From an uncultured Eubacterium sp. (GTDB taxonomy: Bacteria; Bacillota; Clostridia; Oscillospirales; Acutalibacteraceae), in contig CAJUDJ010000008.1 in NCBI GenBank assembly GCA_910584985.1, forward strand, positions 5,464 to 69,463: a stretch of DNA of 64,000 nt, written 5' to 3'. The notes below the pieces were generated by a model, which had not been told where the DNA came from, ran no database searches, and worked only from the letters and a program-made list of their open reading frames with translations. Made by a program: the position numbers and the translations under genes. This document shows, piece by piece, positions 33,787 to 43,508 of the stretch (position 1 is its first letter; every line of letters begins with the position of its first letter).

Positions 33787-34923
33787 CTAAATTCTTATAT
33801 CAAGTTTTACAGTATATTCATTTTTATAATCCTCAAAAGTTCCGTTTTCAATGTTTTCACGGATTTCTTTCATCAGATTATTATAAAAATAAAGGTTATG
33901 CATTACGGCAAGGCGCATACCGAGCATTTCGTTTGCTTTCAGCAGATGGCGCAGATATCCCCTGCTGTATTTTTGACATACGGGGCAGCTGCATGCTTCA
34001 TCAATCGGCTTAACATCCCTTGCATATTTTGCATTACTGATATTGATAATTCCCTTTTTGGTAAACAAATGCCCGTGGCGGGCGTTTCTGCTCGGCATTA
34101 CGCAGTCAAACAGATCCACACCTCTGCTAACACCTTCAATAATATTACCGGGTGTTCCGACTCCCATCAGATAACGAGGTTTGTTTTCCGGTGCATAAGG
34201 CGTTACAGCGCTGATAATGCGATACATATCCTCTTTCGGCTCTCCAACGGCAAGACCGCCGATTGCATAGCCATCCAGATCCATTCCTGCAATCAGCTTC
34301 ATATGTTCAATTCGCAAATCATCAAAAGTGCATCCCTGATTTATGCCAAAAAGAAGCTGATTTTTGTTTATGGTTTCCGGAAGCGCATTCAGCCTGTCCA
34401 TTTCTTTTTTGCACCGTTCAAGCCATCTTGTAGTGCGTTCGCATGCCTCTTTTGCATATTTATAGGTTGCCGGATTTTCAACGCATTCGTCAAATGCCAT
34501 GGCTATGGTGGATGCAAGACAGCTTTGAATCTGCATGGATTCCTCAGGACCCATAAAAATTTTTCTGCCGTCTATATGCGACTGAAAGGTTACCCCCTCT
34601 TCCTTTATTTTATTGAGCTTTGCAAGGGAAAAGACCTGAAATCCGCCGCTGTCCGTCAGTATAGGTTTATCCCAGTTAGTAAATTTATGCAGGCCGCCCA
34701 TATCATAAACAATATCATCACCCGGGCGCACATGAAGATGATAGGTGTTGCACAGCATTACCTGTGTGTCAATTCTTTGTAAGTCCTCAGTGGAAAGCCC
34801 ACCCTTGATTGCTGCAGCAGTGGCAACATTCATAAAGGCCGGCGTCTGCACGGTGCCGTGAACGGTTTTAAACACGCCGCGCCGAGCCTCCCCTTCTTTT
34901 TTTATAACTTCAAATTCAGCCAT
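33787..34923 (-). CDS. tgt: Queuine tRNA-ribosyltransferase
   Basis: The 378-residue enzyme exchanges guanine for preQ1 or queuine at position 34 of tRNAs with GUN anticodons. Landmarks are NTYHLHVRPGDD near 66-77, TDSGGFQVFSL near 89-99, FDECVENPATY near 150-160, GGLAVGEPKEDMY near 222-234, the C-S-C-P-V-C zinc ligands near 314-319 and the later HNLYFYNNLM. Start 34923 is chosen because AGGAG lies 8 bases upstream; the frame from 34944 overlaps queA. Confidence 0.95.
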   Translation of the reverse strand: MAEFEVIKKEGEARRGVFKTVHGTVQTPAFMNVATAAAIKGGLSTEDLQRIDTQVMLCNTYHLHVRPGDDIVYDMGGLHKFTNWDKPILTDSGGFQVFSLAKLNKIKEEGVTFQSHIDGRKIFMGPEESMQIQSCLASTIAMAFDECVENPATYKYAKEACERTTRWLERCKKEMDRLNALPETINKNQLLFGINQGCTFDDLRIEHMKLIAGMDLDGYAIGGLAVGEPKEDMYRIISAVTPYAPENKPRYLMGVGTPGNIIEGVSRGVDLFDCVMPSRNARHGHLFTKKGIINISNAKYARDVKPIDEACSCPVCQKYSRGYLRHLLKANEMLGMRLAVMHNLYFYNNLMKEIRENIENGTFEDYKNEYTVKLDIRI

Positions 34924-34943
34924 TTTTATAACTCCTGTAATCA

Positions 34944-35972
34944 TCAGCAGATAAACATACTGTCGCCGAAGCTGAAAAATCTGTATTTTTCGGAAACAGC
35001 TGTATTATATGCATATATTGTATTGTCAAACCCGGCAAAAGCGGAAACAAGCATAATCAGTGTGCTTTCGGGAAGATGAAAATTTGTGATTAGTGCATCA
35101 ATGCACTTGAATTCATAACCCGGATAAATAAAAATAGATGTGTCATCCTCATCCTTACAGATACAGCCGTTTTTTGACGCAACCGATTCAAGTGTTCTGC
35201 AGGAAGTGGTTCCGACAGAAATAACTCTGCCGCCCTTTTGTTTTGTTTCATTAATTATATCGGCTGTTTCCTGCGGCATAATGTAATGCTCTGTATGCAT
35301 ATGATGCTTTGTTACATCATCAACCTTAACCGGGCGGAAGGTTCCAAGCCCCACATGCAGCGTTACATAGGCAATTTTAATGCCTTTTGCTCTGATTTCA
35401 TCCAGCATGTCCGGGGTGAAATGAAGCCCTGCAGTAGGCGCTGCTGCCGATCCGAGTTCACGGCTGTAAACCGTCTGATACCGTTCCCTGTCCTGAAGCT
35501 TTTCCTTTATGTAAGGCGGAAGCGGCATAGAGCCGATTTCATCCAGAACGGTAAAAATGCTGCCATCACAGGTGAATTTAACAAAACGGTTGCCGTCCTC
35601 TTCATTGATATTCACAATTTCACCGATCAGCCTGCCCTCTCCAAAGGAAAACTTTGTGCCGATCTTTGCTCTTTTCCCCGGCTTGCACAGGCATTCCCAG
35701 ATGTTGTTTTCCTTCTGGGCAACAAGCAGAAATTCAACCAATGCACCTGTATCCTGCTTCACACCGTAAATTCTGGCGGGAATTACCCGGGTATCATTTA
35801 ACACAAGGCAATCGTTTTCATGCAGAAATTCCGTTAAATTGAAAAACTTTTTATGCTGAATTTCCCCGCTTTTTCTATTCAGAATCATAAGCCGTGATGA
35901 ATTTCTGGGCTCAACAGGTGTCTGCGCAATCAGTTCTTCGGGTAAATTGTAAAAAAAATCTGAAGTTTTCAT
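34944..35972 (-). CDS. queA: S-adenosylmethionine:tRNA ribosyltransferase-isomerase
   Basis: The 342-residue enzyme forms epoxyqueuosine from preQ1-modified tRNA. The protein opens with the conserved [23 protein letters not shown] and has [10 protein letters not shown] near 60-69, [13 protein letters not shown] near 172-184, VGLGTFRPV near 205 and [19 protein letters not shown] near the end. GGAGA five bases before the ATG at 35972 decides the start. It heads the minus-strand unit queA-tgt-yajC and is divergent from asd. Confidence 0.95.
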   Translation of the reverse strand: MKTSDFFYNLPEELIAQTPVEPRNSSRLMILNRKSGEIQHKKFFNLTEFLHENDCLVLNDTRVIPARIYGVKQDTGALVEFLLVAQKENNIWECLCKPGKRAKIGTKFSFGEGRLIGEIVNINEEDGNRFVKFTCDGSIFTVLDEIGSMPLPPYIKEKLQDRERYQTVYSRELGSAAAPTAGLHFTPDMLDEIRAKGIKIAYVTLHVGLGTFRPVKVDDVTKHHMHTEHYIMPQETADIINETKQKGGRVISVGTTSCRTLESVASKNGCICKDEDDTSIFIYPGYEFKCIDALITNFHLPESTLIMLVSAFAGFDNTIYAYNTAVSEKYRFFSFGDSMFIC

Positions 35973-35992
35973 AAAGTCTCCATAATTTATAT

Positions 35993-36022
35993 TTGACATA
36001 TATATATATTAAGTGATATTAT
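35993..36022 (+). promoter_or_regulatory. Promoter of asd-dapA-dapB
   Basis: TTGACA (35993-35998) and TATTAT (36017-36022) are 18 bases apart, with TG one base before the -10 box. The leader of about 78 bases has a weak hairpin (about 36068-36085) with a T run just before the ribosome binding site, and no recognised riboswitch. Confidence 0.55.
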
Positions 36023-36106
36023 ATCAAAAAGGCTGGCTGAATGCCACCTAAGTATTATATTGCATTATGTCTTGTTTTACAAGATGTTTTTAAGGAGAAA
36101 TTAATA

Positions 36107-37192
36107 ATGAGTAAAAAGTACAATGTAGGAATCGTAGGCGCAACGGGAATGGTGGGCCAGCGTTTTGCAACGCTTCTTGAAAACCACCCGTGGTTTAACG
36201 TGGTTTGCCTTGCGGCATCATCAAGATCGGCAGGAAAGAGATACAGTGAAGCTGTCGGCAAAAAATGGTGCATGGATAAAGATATTCCCGAAGCAATGAA
36301 AGATATTGTTGTTATGGATGCAACAGCAGATATTGATAAAATCACTTCAATGGTTGATTTTGTTTTCTGTGCTGTTGATATGAAAAAGGATGAAATCAAA
36401 AAGCTTGAAGAAGAATATGCAAAGCATGAATGCCCTGTTATTTCAAACAACAGTGCACACAGATTCACACCTGATGTGCCAATGGTAGTGCCGGAGCTTA
36501 ATGCAGACCATATTAATATTATACCTGAGCAGAGAAAAAGACTTGGCACGAAAAGAGGCTTTATTGCAGTTAAATCTAACTGCTCGCTTCAGTCCTATGT
36601 TCCTGCCCTGTTCCCTCTTCATGATAAGTTCGGTGTTAAGGATGTGCTTGTCTGCACCTATCAGGCAATCAGCGGCGCAGGAAAAACATTTGATACATGG
36701 CCTGAAATGATTGACAATGTAATCCCCTACATAGGCGGAGAAGAAGAAAAAAGTGAAAAAGAGCCGCTTAAGCTCTGGGGTAAAATCGAGGGTTCGGAAA
36801 TCAAACTTGCTGATAAGCCCAACTTTACGGCACAGTGCATAAGAGTGCCAGTTTCAAACGGCCATCTCGGCGCAGTATTTGTAAACTTTGAAAAAAAGCC
36901 TGAAAAAGAAGAAATGATTGAAATCTGGAAAGCCTTTAAGGGCAGAGCACAGGAACTTGCGCTTCCGTCTGCTCCGAAGCAGTTTCTGAATTATTTTGCT
37001 GAAGATAATATGCCGCAGATTAAATCTGAAAGAATGCTTGAAAACGGCATGGCAATTTCAATCGGCAGATTAAGAGAAGATACACAGTATCAGTACAAAT
37101 TTGTTTGCCTTTCGCACAACACCCTGCGCGGTGCTGCAGGCGGCGGCGTTCTGCTTGCCGAGCTTCTCTGTGCTGAAGGTTACATGGATTAA
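36107..37192 (+). CDS. asd: Aspartate-semialdehyde dehydrogenase
   Basis: The 361-residue enzyme reduces aspartyl phosphate to aspartate semialdehyde, the branch point to lysine, threonine and methionine. The NADP-binding GIVGATGMVGQRF near 8-20 and the active-site cysteine in VKSNCSLQ near 155 are present. The length and the late CLSHNTLRGAAGGGVLLAE fit the longer form first described in archaea and fungi and found in many Clostridia. The start ATG follows AAGGAGA. It heads a three-gene unit with dapA and dapB. Confidence 0.94.
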   Translation: MSKKYNVGIVGATGMVGQRFATLLENHPWFNVVCLAASSRSAGKRYSEAVGKKWCMDKDIPEAMKDIVVMDATADIDKITSMVDFVFCAVDMKKDEIKKLEEEYAKHECPVISNNSAHRFTPDVPMVVPELNADHINIIPEQRKRLGTKRGFIAVKSNCSLQSYVPALFPLHDKFGVKDVLVCTYQAISGAGKTFDTWPEMIDNVIPYIGGEEEKSEKEPLKLWGKIEGSEIKLADKPNFTAQCIRVPVSNGHLGAVFVNFEKKPEKEEMIEIWKAFKGRAQELALPSAPKQFLNYFAEDNMPQIKSERMLENGMAISIGRLREDTQYQYKFVCLSHNTLRGAAGGGVLLAELLCAEGYMD

Positions 37193-37218
37193 TTGATTAT
37201 GATTTAAGGAGTTTCATT

Positions 37219-38109
37219 ATGAAAGAACCTATTTTTACAGGAGCAGCCGTAGCAATTATTACTCCTATGAATGAAGACGGCACAGTAAATTATGATGAAT
37301 TTGCCAGATTCATTGACTGGCAGATTGAAAACGGAACAGATGCTGTTGTAATCTGCGGAACAACAGGCGAAAGTTCAACGCTTGAGGTGGATGAGCATAT
37401 GGAATGCATCAGATGGTGCATTAACTATGTAAACGGCAGATGCAAGGTTATCGCTGGCACAGGTTCCAATTCAACGGCAAGTGCCATTGAAATGAGCAAG
37501 GAAGCCTGCAAAGACGGCGCAGATGCACTTCTGCTTGTAACACCCTATTACAATAAAACAAGCCAGAGAGGGCTTGTGGCACATTACAAGGCTATTCATG
37601 ATGCTACCGATAAACCGCTTATTCTTTACAATGTTCCGTCCAGAACAGGTGTAAATATTCTTCCCGAAACAGCAGCAGAAATTGCAAAGCTTCCAAGAGT
37701 AAACGGCATTAAGGAAGCAAGCGGAAATCTTGAACAGATTGCAAAGATTAACGAGCTGTGCGGCGATGAACTGAATATCTGGAGCGGCAATGACGACCAG
37801 ATTGTGGATGTTCTTGAAAGAGGCGGAAAAGGCGTTATCAGCGTGCTTTCCAATGTATGCCCGCAGGAAACACACGATATAGTTGCAAATTATCTTAACG
37901 GCGATATTGAGGGTTCAAAGGCATTAATGGATAAGTATATGAAGCTTGCCAAAAATCTGTTCTGCGATGTAAATCCGATTCCTGTTAAGGAAGCTGTTAA
38001 TATGATTGGCTTCAAAGCAGGCCATTGCAGGCTTCCGCTTATTGATATGACAGATGAAAATAAGGCTTTGATGAAAGAAACGCTTATGGAATACGGCCTT
38101 ATAAAATAA
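37219..38109 (+). CDS. dapA: 4-hydroxy-tetrahydrodipicolinate synthase
   Basis: The 296-residue TIM-barrel enzyme condenses pyruvate with aspartate semialdehyde. Features are GTTGESSTL near 47-55 (Thr-Thr of the catalytic triad), the tyrosine in LYNVPSRTG near 136-144 and the Schiff-base lysine in GIKEASGN near 164-171. AAGGAG precedes the ATG. It lies 26 bases after asd. Confidence 0.96.
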   Translation: MKEPIFTGAAVAIITPMNEDGTVNYDEFARFIDWQIENGTDAVVICGTTGESSTLEVDEHMECIRWCINYVNGRCKVIAGTGSNSTASAIEMSKEACKDGADALLLVTPYYNKTSQRGLVAHYKAIHDATDKPLILYNVPSRTGVNILPETAAEIAKLPRVNGIKEASGNLEQIAKINELCGDELNIWSGNDDQIVDVLERGGKGVISVLSNVCPQETHDIVANYLNGDIEGSKALMDKYMKLAKNLFCDVNPIPVKEAVNMIGFKAGHCRLPLIDMTDENKALMKETLMEYGLIK

Positions 38110-38128
38110 TTTTACTGAGGAATTTTAA

Positions 38129-38881
38129 ATGATAAGAATTATATTATGCGGTGCAAACGGCAAAATGGGCAGAGTAATTCAGGATGTTGTTTCTAAAAGA
38201 AACGGCTGTAAAATTGTTGCAGGTGTTGATATCAACACAGACAGCAGTTCCTTCCCTGTTTACAAAACAATTGATGAAGTAGCGGAACAGGCCGATGTGA
38301 TTATTGATTTTTCAAATCCTGCCCTGCTTCAGAGCCTGCTCGCTTTTTCTGAAAAAAAGAATTTGCCCGTTGTAATTGCAACAACCGGCTATGATGAAAA
38401 TCAAAAAAAGCAGATTGAGGCTGCATCAGAAAAAACACCTGTTTTCTTCACATATAATATGAGCATCGGAATCAATCTTCTTGCAAATCTTGCAAAAAAA
38501 GCGGTTTCCGTGCTTGGCAGCGATTTTGATATTGAAATTGTGGAAAAGCATCACAATCAGAAAATTGATGCACCGAGCGGTACTGCACTGATGCTTGCTG
38601 ATGCAATATGCGAGGAACTGGAAAATCCCATGCACTATGAATACGACCGTCACTCCAAAAGAGAGAAGCGTACGAAAAATGAAATCGGTATGCACGCTGT
38701 AAGAGGCGGCACGATTGTCGGTGAGCATGAAATTATGTTTGCCGGCAGGGATGAAATCATTACTCTTTCCCACTCTGCACGCAGTAAGGAAGTATTTGCC
38801 GTTGGTGCGGTAAATGCCGCTGTATTTATGGCGGATAATAAGGCACCGGGTATGTATACAATGAAAGAAATGATTGAATAA
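38129..38881 (+). CDS. dapB: 4-hydroxy-tetrahydrodipicolinate reductase
   Basis: The 250-residue enzyme carries the nucleotide-binding GANGKMGRVIQD near 7-18, the VIATTGYDENQ region near 88, the signature EKHHNQKIDAPSGTAL near 142-157 with catalytic His and Lys, and GGTIVGEHEIMFAG near 193-206. It lies 19 bases after dapA and is followed by a terminator. Together with asd and dapA it supplies diaminopimelate for peptidoglycan, lysine, and (in spore formers) dipicolinate. Confidence 0.96.
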   Translation: MIRIILCGANGKMGRVIQDVVSKRNGCKIVAGVDINTDSSSFPVYKTIDEVAEQADVIIDFSNPALLQSLLAFSEKKNLPVVIATTGYDENQKKQIEAASEKTPVFFTYNMSIGINLLANLAKKAVSVLGSDFDIEIVEKHHNQKIDAPSGTALMLADAICEELENPMHYEYDRHSKREKRTKNEIGMHAVRGGTIVGEHEIMFAGRDEIITLSHSARSKEVFAVGAVNAAVFMADNKAPGMYTMKEMIE

Positions 38882-38890
38882 GAAAGAAAA

Positions 38891-38920
38891 TAAGGATGCT
38901 TTCGGGCATCTTTATTTTTT
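38891..38920 (+). terminator. Rho-independent terminator
   Basis: TAAGGATGC pairs with GCATCTTTA (one G-T pair) around a six-base loop and is followed by a T run. It ends the dap unit. Confidence 0.75.
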
Positions 38921-38936
38921 TACAAAAAAATAATAA

Positions 38937-38965
38937 ATGACACACGAATAACAAAAGAGTATAAT
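38937..38965 (+). promoter_or_regulatory. Promoter of the two-component system
   Basis: ATGACA (38937-38942) and TATAAT (38960-38965) are 17 bases apart, 27 bases before the response regulator start codon. Confidence 0.6.
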
Positions 38966-38992
38966 AAAATCAGAATGAAAGGAGGAATATGA

Positions 38993-39664
38993 ATGTATAA
39001 AATTCTTGTTGCGGATGATGAACTGAAAATCCGTGAAACGATAAAGGATTATTTTTCAGCAAAAAATTTTCAGGTTTATATTTGTGAAAACGGATTTAAG
39101 GCAGTAAAATTGGCAGAAAAAACAGATTTTGATTTAATAATACTTGATGTTATGATGCCCATTATGGACGGACTTTCTGCCTGCAAAGAAATCAGAGAAA
39201 AGAGAAATTGCCCTATTTTATTCTTATCTGCGCTGGGTGAGGAATATGATTATTTAAATGGCTATTCAAGTGGTGCAGATGATTATATTGTTAAGCCCTT
39301 CCCTCTTGCAGTTCTTTATGAAAAATGCCTTGCACTTATTAGAAGAAATAAAGGAATTACAAGTGAAAACAGAATAACTGTTTCGGGTTTGACGCTTGAT
39401 TTGAATTTACACAAGGTATTTATAAATGAAAGCAGACTTGAACTTTCAGAAAAGGATTTTCAGTTCTTAAAATATTTGATTATGAATAAAAACATCGTTT
39501 TAAGCCGAGATTTGATTTTAAATACAATATGGGGCTATGACTTTTTCGGCGACACAAGAGTGGTGGATACACATATAAAAATCATCAGAAAAGCGCTTGG
39601 TGAAAAAGCAGATTTAATTAAAACGGTTATTAACGCGGGATATGTTTTCAAGGAGGAGGGATAA
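38993..39664 (+). CDS. OmpR/VanR-type response regulator
   Basis: The 223-residue protein has a receiver domain with acidic residues in VADDELK, the phosphorylated aspartate in IILDVMMPIMDG near 51, the conserved lysine in IVKPFP near 101, and a C-terminal winged-helix DNA-binding domain (SRDLILNTIWGYDFFGDTRVVDTHI). AAAGGAGG precedes the start. The kinase gene follows after three bases. The target genes are not shown by the sequence. Confidence 0.93.
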   Translation: MYKILVADDELKIRETIKDYFSAKNFQVYICENGFKAVKLAEKTDFDLIILDVMMPIMDGLSACKEIREKRNCPILFLSALGEEYDYLNGYSSGADDYIVKPFPLAVLYEKCLALIRRNKGITSENRITVSGLTLDLNLHKVFINESRLELSEKDFQFLKYLIMNKNIVLSRDLILNTIWGYDFFGDTRVVDTHIKIIRKALGEKADLIKTVINAGYVFKEEG

Positions 39665-39667
39665 ATT

Positions 39668-41302
39668 ATGAAAAGTAAAAAGAGCTTTTTCTTACTTTTT
39701 AATATTATATTTTTATCTGTGTATATTCTTTCTGTTTCTTTTTTTTATAACAATGTATATGAAGAAGAAAAATCAGATTTTTATAATCAGCAATACGAAG
39801 TTCATAATTTAACGCGTATTCTGGCATTTGATTATATGTCATCAGACGGAGCCACACTTTCAATGGATGATGTTATTGATAAGGTTGGTGATTTGGATTC
39901 CTCTTACCCTACCCTTGCTGCATTTTACAATCACGAGGGTGAAATGGTGAAAATACTTGAATCATCAATCTGCTTCATTGATGAGGATGGAGCAACAAGA
40001 TTTATTGATATAGATAAGTACATAACGGATGACATGCGACAAGCATTTATGATTCTCCATCCATCCGGCGGCTGCGGCGGTTTGTTTTTTTATCATATTT
40101 CCGAAATTAAATATACAACAGAAAACGATGAATTAATTCCGGTCTCTGTAACTGTTGAATCGGAAGATATTGAAAACCGGGGTGAAAGAACAGAGTTCAA
40201 ATTTACTGACTATGAAAACTATAAAACTGTACTGCCTCCGGACCCTGAATATCCAGGATGTGGATCTTTCTTGTTTATTGATTTAGATAAAAGCCTGCAT
40301 GAACATAAATTATATGAAAAAATAAGAAAACGATTTGATGATTATAAAAAAATTTCCAAAGAGCATTTTTTATATAAAGATCCTACTTATTTTGGTGAAA
40401 CAAAAGAATATGAACTTTTTGCTCATGATAAAAATAATTTCGCTTTTGATTCTGCATATGCAGAGCTGAAAGACGGTAATTATATGATAGCAATAATGTC
40501 ATATACAGACCTTTTCTATAATACAATAAACAATGATGTTTTTATTTCTATGTTTAAAAATTTTACTGTAATATTCTTTGCAATATATTTTATTTTACTT
40601 TTCATAATTATCAATGTTATAAAAACTGCGGAAAGAAATGAAAAGGTTAAAACGGCTTTTACAAGTGCTGCGGCACACGAACTAAAAACACCGCTTTCAG
40701 TTATAGAGAACCAGTGCGAATGCATTATGGAGAATGTAGCACCGGATAAAAATGAAGAATATGTGAATTCAATATATTCTGAATCATTAAGAATGAATAA
40801 ACTTGTTGCCTCACTTCTTCAATATAACAGACTTGCCACTGCAAATAAAATCAGGAAAGAAGAAAAAGACTTATCAGAAATCCTTAACTCTGAAATTGAA
40901 AAATACAGCAGGCTTATCACCGATAAAAAAATTCATTTTGAAACAGTAATTCATAACAGCTGCAAAGTAAAATGCAATAAAGAACTTATTGCACTTGTAA
41001 TTGATAATTTCCTTTCAAATGCAATTAAACACACAGAAAGCGGAAACAAAATTAAGGTGGAACTTAAAAAACAAGGAAAAAAGTATAGGGTTTCTGTATA
41101 TAACGAAGGTAAAAATATACCTGATAAAGAATTAAAAAATATATGGAATTTACTTAATAAAACAGATAAATCCAGAAACCGTGATGACAATTCAACAGGA
41201 ATGGGGCTAACAATATGCAGGGAGATACTAAAACATCATAAATACGCCTACGGAGTTTTCAATAAAAAGAACGGTGTCGAATTCTACTTTACGGCAAAAT
41301 AA
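39668..41302 (+). CDS. Sensor histidine kinase
   Basis: The 544-residue protein has a membrane segment at about 5-24, an extracytoplasmic domain of about 265 residues rich in Asp and aromatic residues with several cysteines (GGCGG near 136, YPGCGS near 196), and a second membrane segment at about 298-318. There is almost no linker and no HAMP domain before the H box AAAHELKTPLSVIE (His near 338). N box NFLSNAIKHT and G box STGMGLTICREILKHH follow. It should autophosphorylate and signal to the regulator upstream. The sensor domain is not one I recognise. A terminator follows. Confidence 0.9.
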   Translation: MKSKKSFFLLFNIIFLSVYILSVSFFYNNVYEEEKSDFYNQQYEVHNLTRILAFDYMSSDGATLSMDDVIDKVGDLDSSYPTLAAFYNHEGEMVKILESSICFIDEDGATRFIDIDKYITDDMRQAFMILHPSGGCGGLFFYHISEIKYTTENDELIPVSVTVESEDIENRGERTEFKFTDYENYKTVLPPDPEYPGCGSFLFIDLDKSLHEHKLYEKIRKRFDDYKKISKEHFLYKDPTYFGETKEYELFAHDKNNFAFDSAYAELKDGNYMIAIMSYTDLFYNTINNDVFISMFKNFTVIFFAIYFILLFIIINVIKTAERNEKVKTAFTSAAAHELKTPLSVIENQCECIMENVAPDKNEEYVNSIYSESLRMNKLVASLLQYNRLATANKIRKEEKDLSEILNSEIEKYSRLITDKKIHFETVIHNSCKVKCNKELIALVIDNFLSNAIKHTESGNKIKVELKKQGKKYRVSVYNEGKNIPDKELKNIWNLLNKTDKSRNRDDNSTGMGLTICREILKHHKYAYGVFNKKNGVEFYFTAK

Positions 41303-41330
41303 AAAGAGGGCAGATGCCCTCTTTTTATTT
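41301..41330. terminator. Terminator between convergent genes
   Basis: AAAAAGAGGGC pairs with GCCCTCTTTTT around AGAT. It serves the kinase gene and possibly the convergent reductase gene. Confidence 0.88.
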
Positions 41331-41341
41331 CAATGAATAAA

Positions 41342-43414
41342 TTAATTTATTGACTTAACAAGCTGATAGGCACTTTCTGTTGCATTGTAAATTCTGCCTG
41401 TTTTTAAGGAATCTCCGATATTATAAACATTTTTAAAGGAATCTTTAATTTCATTATATAATGCGTTATCCGGTTTCACACCAAGGGACAGCACAACCAT
41501 ATCGCACGGAAGCTCCGATATAATACGGGTTTTTGTATTTTCAATGATTATGCGGTTTTTCTGAATTTTAATCAGCTTTGATGATGTGTAAAATTTGGTT
41601 TCATACTGCTTCAGCTTCGGCAAAATATCATCCGTATGCTGAAACCATGCACCCGGTGCAATTTCATCAGCCATTTCTATTACGGAAACCGTATTCCCTG
41701 ATTCACAAAGCAGTTCGGCTGTTTCAAGTCCGGTCATACCGGAGCCGATAACGCAGATTTTTTTGTTTTTGGGTCTGATATTGCCGTTAAGCACTTCTGT
41801 TACAGTAACGGCATTTTCTGCCTTGAAGCTTTCGGGATAAATGGCTTTTGCACCTGTTGCATTAATAACGAATTCAGGTGAATAGGATTTTATAATTTTC
41901 TTATCAGCTGTTACACCAAAAACAATTTCTGCACCGGCTTTTGCAGCATTAATAAGCAAATCTTCTGCACACCAGTAAATTTTTTCTTTGTGCGGCGGTT
42001 TATCGGCAAGATTAAGCTGACCGCCTGCCTTTTCATTCTTTTCAAGAACTGTTACATCAAATTTACGCTTTGCAAGCAACTCTGCTGCTGTTAAGCCTGC
42101 CGCGCCGGCACCAATAATAACAACTTTTCTGTTTCTGCCGTTTTCAGCAAGCTTTTCTCTTTCTCTGCCAACAAACGGATTTACTGAACAATGCCCGTGA
42201 TCGCCTGTGTAGGCACCGTTCATCATACTTTCAAAGCAGTAAAGGCAGCAAATGCAGCGTTTGATTTCATTTTCTCTGTTTTCAGATGCCTTTTTGCACC
42301 AGTACGGATCGGCAATATGCGGTCTGCCAAGTGAAATGAAATCCTGAATCCCCTCCTGAAGCTGTTGTTCTGCCTGCTCAGGAGAACGGATAAGATTTGC
42401 AGCGATAACAGGGATAGTTACTGCTTTTTTTACTTCTTCAGCAAGATTCTTTCTCCAGCCGCATTCAAAGGTGGTGGGTTCCAGCCAATAATTAAAGGTA
42501 TCATATCCTGCTGATGAAACATCAATGGCATCTATACCTTTTTCTTCAAGTATTTTTGCCATTTTTATTCCTTCAGAAAGATTATAGCCTTTTCCGTTCT
42601 GCCTGATTCTGTCATACATTTCGTCAACGGAAAGGCGGACAATCACAGGAAAATCCTTTGTGCATTTTCTTCGCACATCTTCAATGATTTCAACTAAAAA
42701 GCGCATTCTGTTTTCAAGAGAGCCGCCGTATTCATCCGTTCTTTTATTTGTTGCAGGTGATAAAAACTGCTGAATCAGATAGCCGTGGCTTGCATGAATT
42801 TCAACACCGTCACACCCTGCTTTTTTTACACGCAGTGCAGCATCGCCGAACTGCGAAATGATTTTTTTTATTTCCGCTTTGGAAAGTGCTCTGTTTGCAC
42901 TTTCTGAAAATTTGCTTTTCTCAACCCTGCTCGGCCCGGCTGATCTGAAAAACAAGTCCTTTTCAACAAGCTTCTTCCCGATCGGAACAATACCGCCGTA
43001 AAGCAGTCGGCTGTAAAGATTTTTCGGCATAATTTTATCGCACAGCACAGAAATCGGAACGGTATTTACCATAAGATTTACATTCTGCCGTCCCGGATGA
43101 TGAAGCTCAACAAATATTTTGGCATCGTGCTTATGAATTCTTTCGGCAAGGCATGCCATGGATTCAATATTTCTGTCTTTGGAAGCTGCAAGCTGACCGA
43201 AGGAGGAAGCACCTGTTAAATCGTTTACCCTCGTTATTTCGGTTATGATAAGCCCTGTGCCGCCCTTTGCCCGCTCTTCATAGTAATCCATCATCTTATC
43301 TGTTGCGTTGCCGTTAAACTGGCCGAAACCCATCAGCATAGGCGCCATAACAATTCTGTTTTTTATTTCCAGATTTCCGATTTTCATCGGGCTGAAAAGC
43401 TTAGCGTACTTCAT
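41342..43414 (-). CDS. NADH:flavin oxidoreductase with FAD domain (2,4-dienoyl-CoA reductase-like)
   Basis: The 690-residue protein has an old-yellow-enzyme FMN barrel at about 1-340 (NRIVMAPMLMGFG near the start, GCDGVEIHASHGYLIQQFLSP near 185-205). A cysteine cluster near 385-413 (CICCLYC ... HCSVNP) should bind a 4Fe-4S centre, and a C-terminal FAD/NAD-binding part begins near 425 with KVVIIGAGAAGLTAAELLA and has a second GSGMTGLETAELL near 555. This is the layout of 2,4-dienoyl-CoA reductase and related anaerobic enoate, bile-acid or trimethylamine-type reductases. The substrate is not decided. A terminator of the ktrA-like unit precedes its own start region, so it is probably transcribed separately. 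Confidence 0.88.
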   Translation of the reverse strand: MKYAKLFSPMKIGNLEIKNRIVMAPMLMGFGQFNGNATDKMMDYYEERAKGGTGLIITEITRVNDLTGASSFGQLAASKDRNIESMACLAERIHKHDAKIFVELHHPGRQNVNLMVNTVPISVLCDKIMPKNLYSRLLYGGIVPIGKKLVEKDLFFRSAGPSRVEKSKFSESANRALSKAEIKKIISQFGDAALRVKKAGCDGVEIHASHGYLIQQFLSPATNKRTDEYGGSLENRMRFLVEIIEDVRRKCTKDFPVIVRLSVDEMYDRIRQNGKGYNLSEGIKMAKILEEKGIDAIDVSSAGYDTFNYWLEPTTFECGWRKNLAEEVKKAVTIPVIAANLIRSPEQAEQQLQEGIQDFISLGRPHIADPYWCKKASENRENEIKRCICCLYCFESMMNGAYTGDHGHCSVNPFVGREREKLAENGRNRKVVIIGAGAAGLTAAELLAKRKFDVTVLEKNEKAGGQLNLADKPPHKEKIYWCAEDLLINAAKAGAEIVFGVTADKKIIKSYSPEFVINATGAKAIYPESFKAENAVTVTEVLNGNIRPKNKKICVIGSGMTGLETAELLCESGNTVSVIEMADEIAPGAWFQHTDDILPKLKQYETKFYTSSKLIKIQKNRIIIENTKTRIISELPCDMVVLSLGVKPDNALYNEIKDSFKNVYNIGDSLKTGRIYNATESAYQLVKSIN

Positions 43415-43474
43415 AACAATCCCCTTTGAACATTATGGCTTTATTATAACATTCTTCAGCCGTATAATCAATAA

Positions 43475-43503
43475 ATAAAAGCACTGCAAAACAGTGCTTT
43501 TAT
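43475..43503 (-). terminator. Rho-independent terminator after the ktrA-like gene
   Basis: AAAAGCACTG pairs with CAGTGCTTTT around five bases. On the minus strand it is followed by T-rich sequence directly after the stop of the RCK gene. Confidence 0.8.
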
Positions 43504-43508
43504 AGAAA

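Noticed and set aside
36023..36106. Possible lysine riboswitch before asd-dapA-dapB.
   Set aside because: The leader is only about 80 bases, far shorter than a lysine riboswitch, and the conserved junction sequences are absent.
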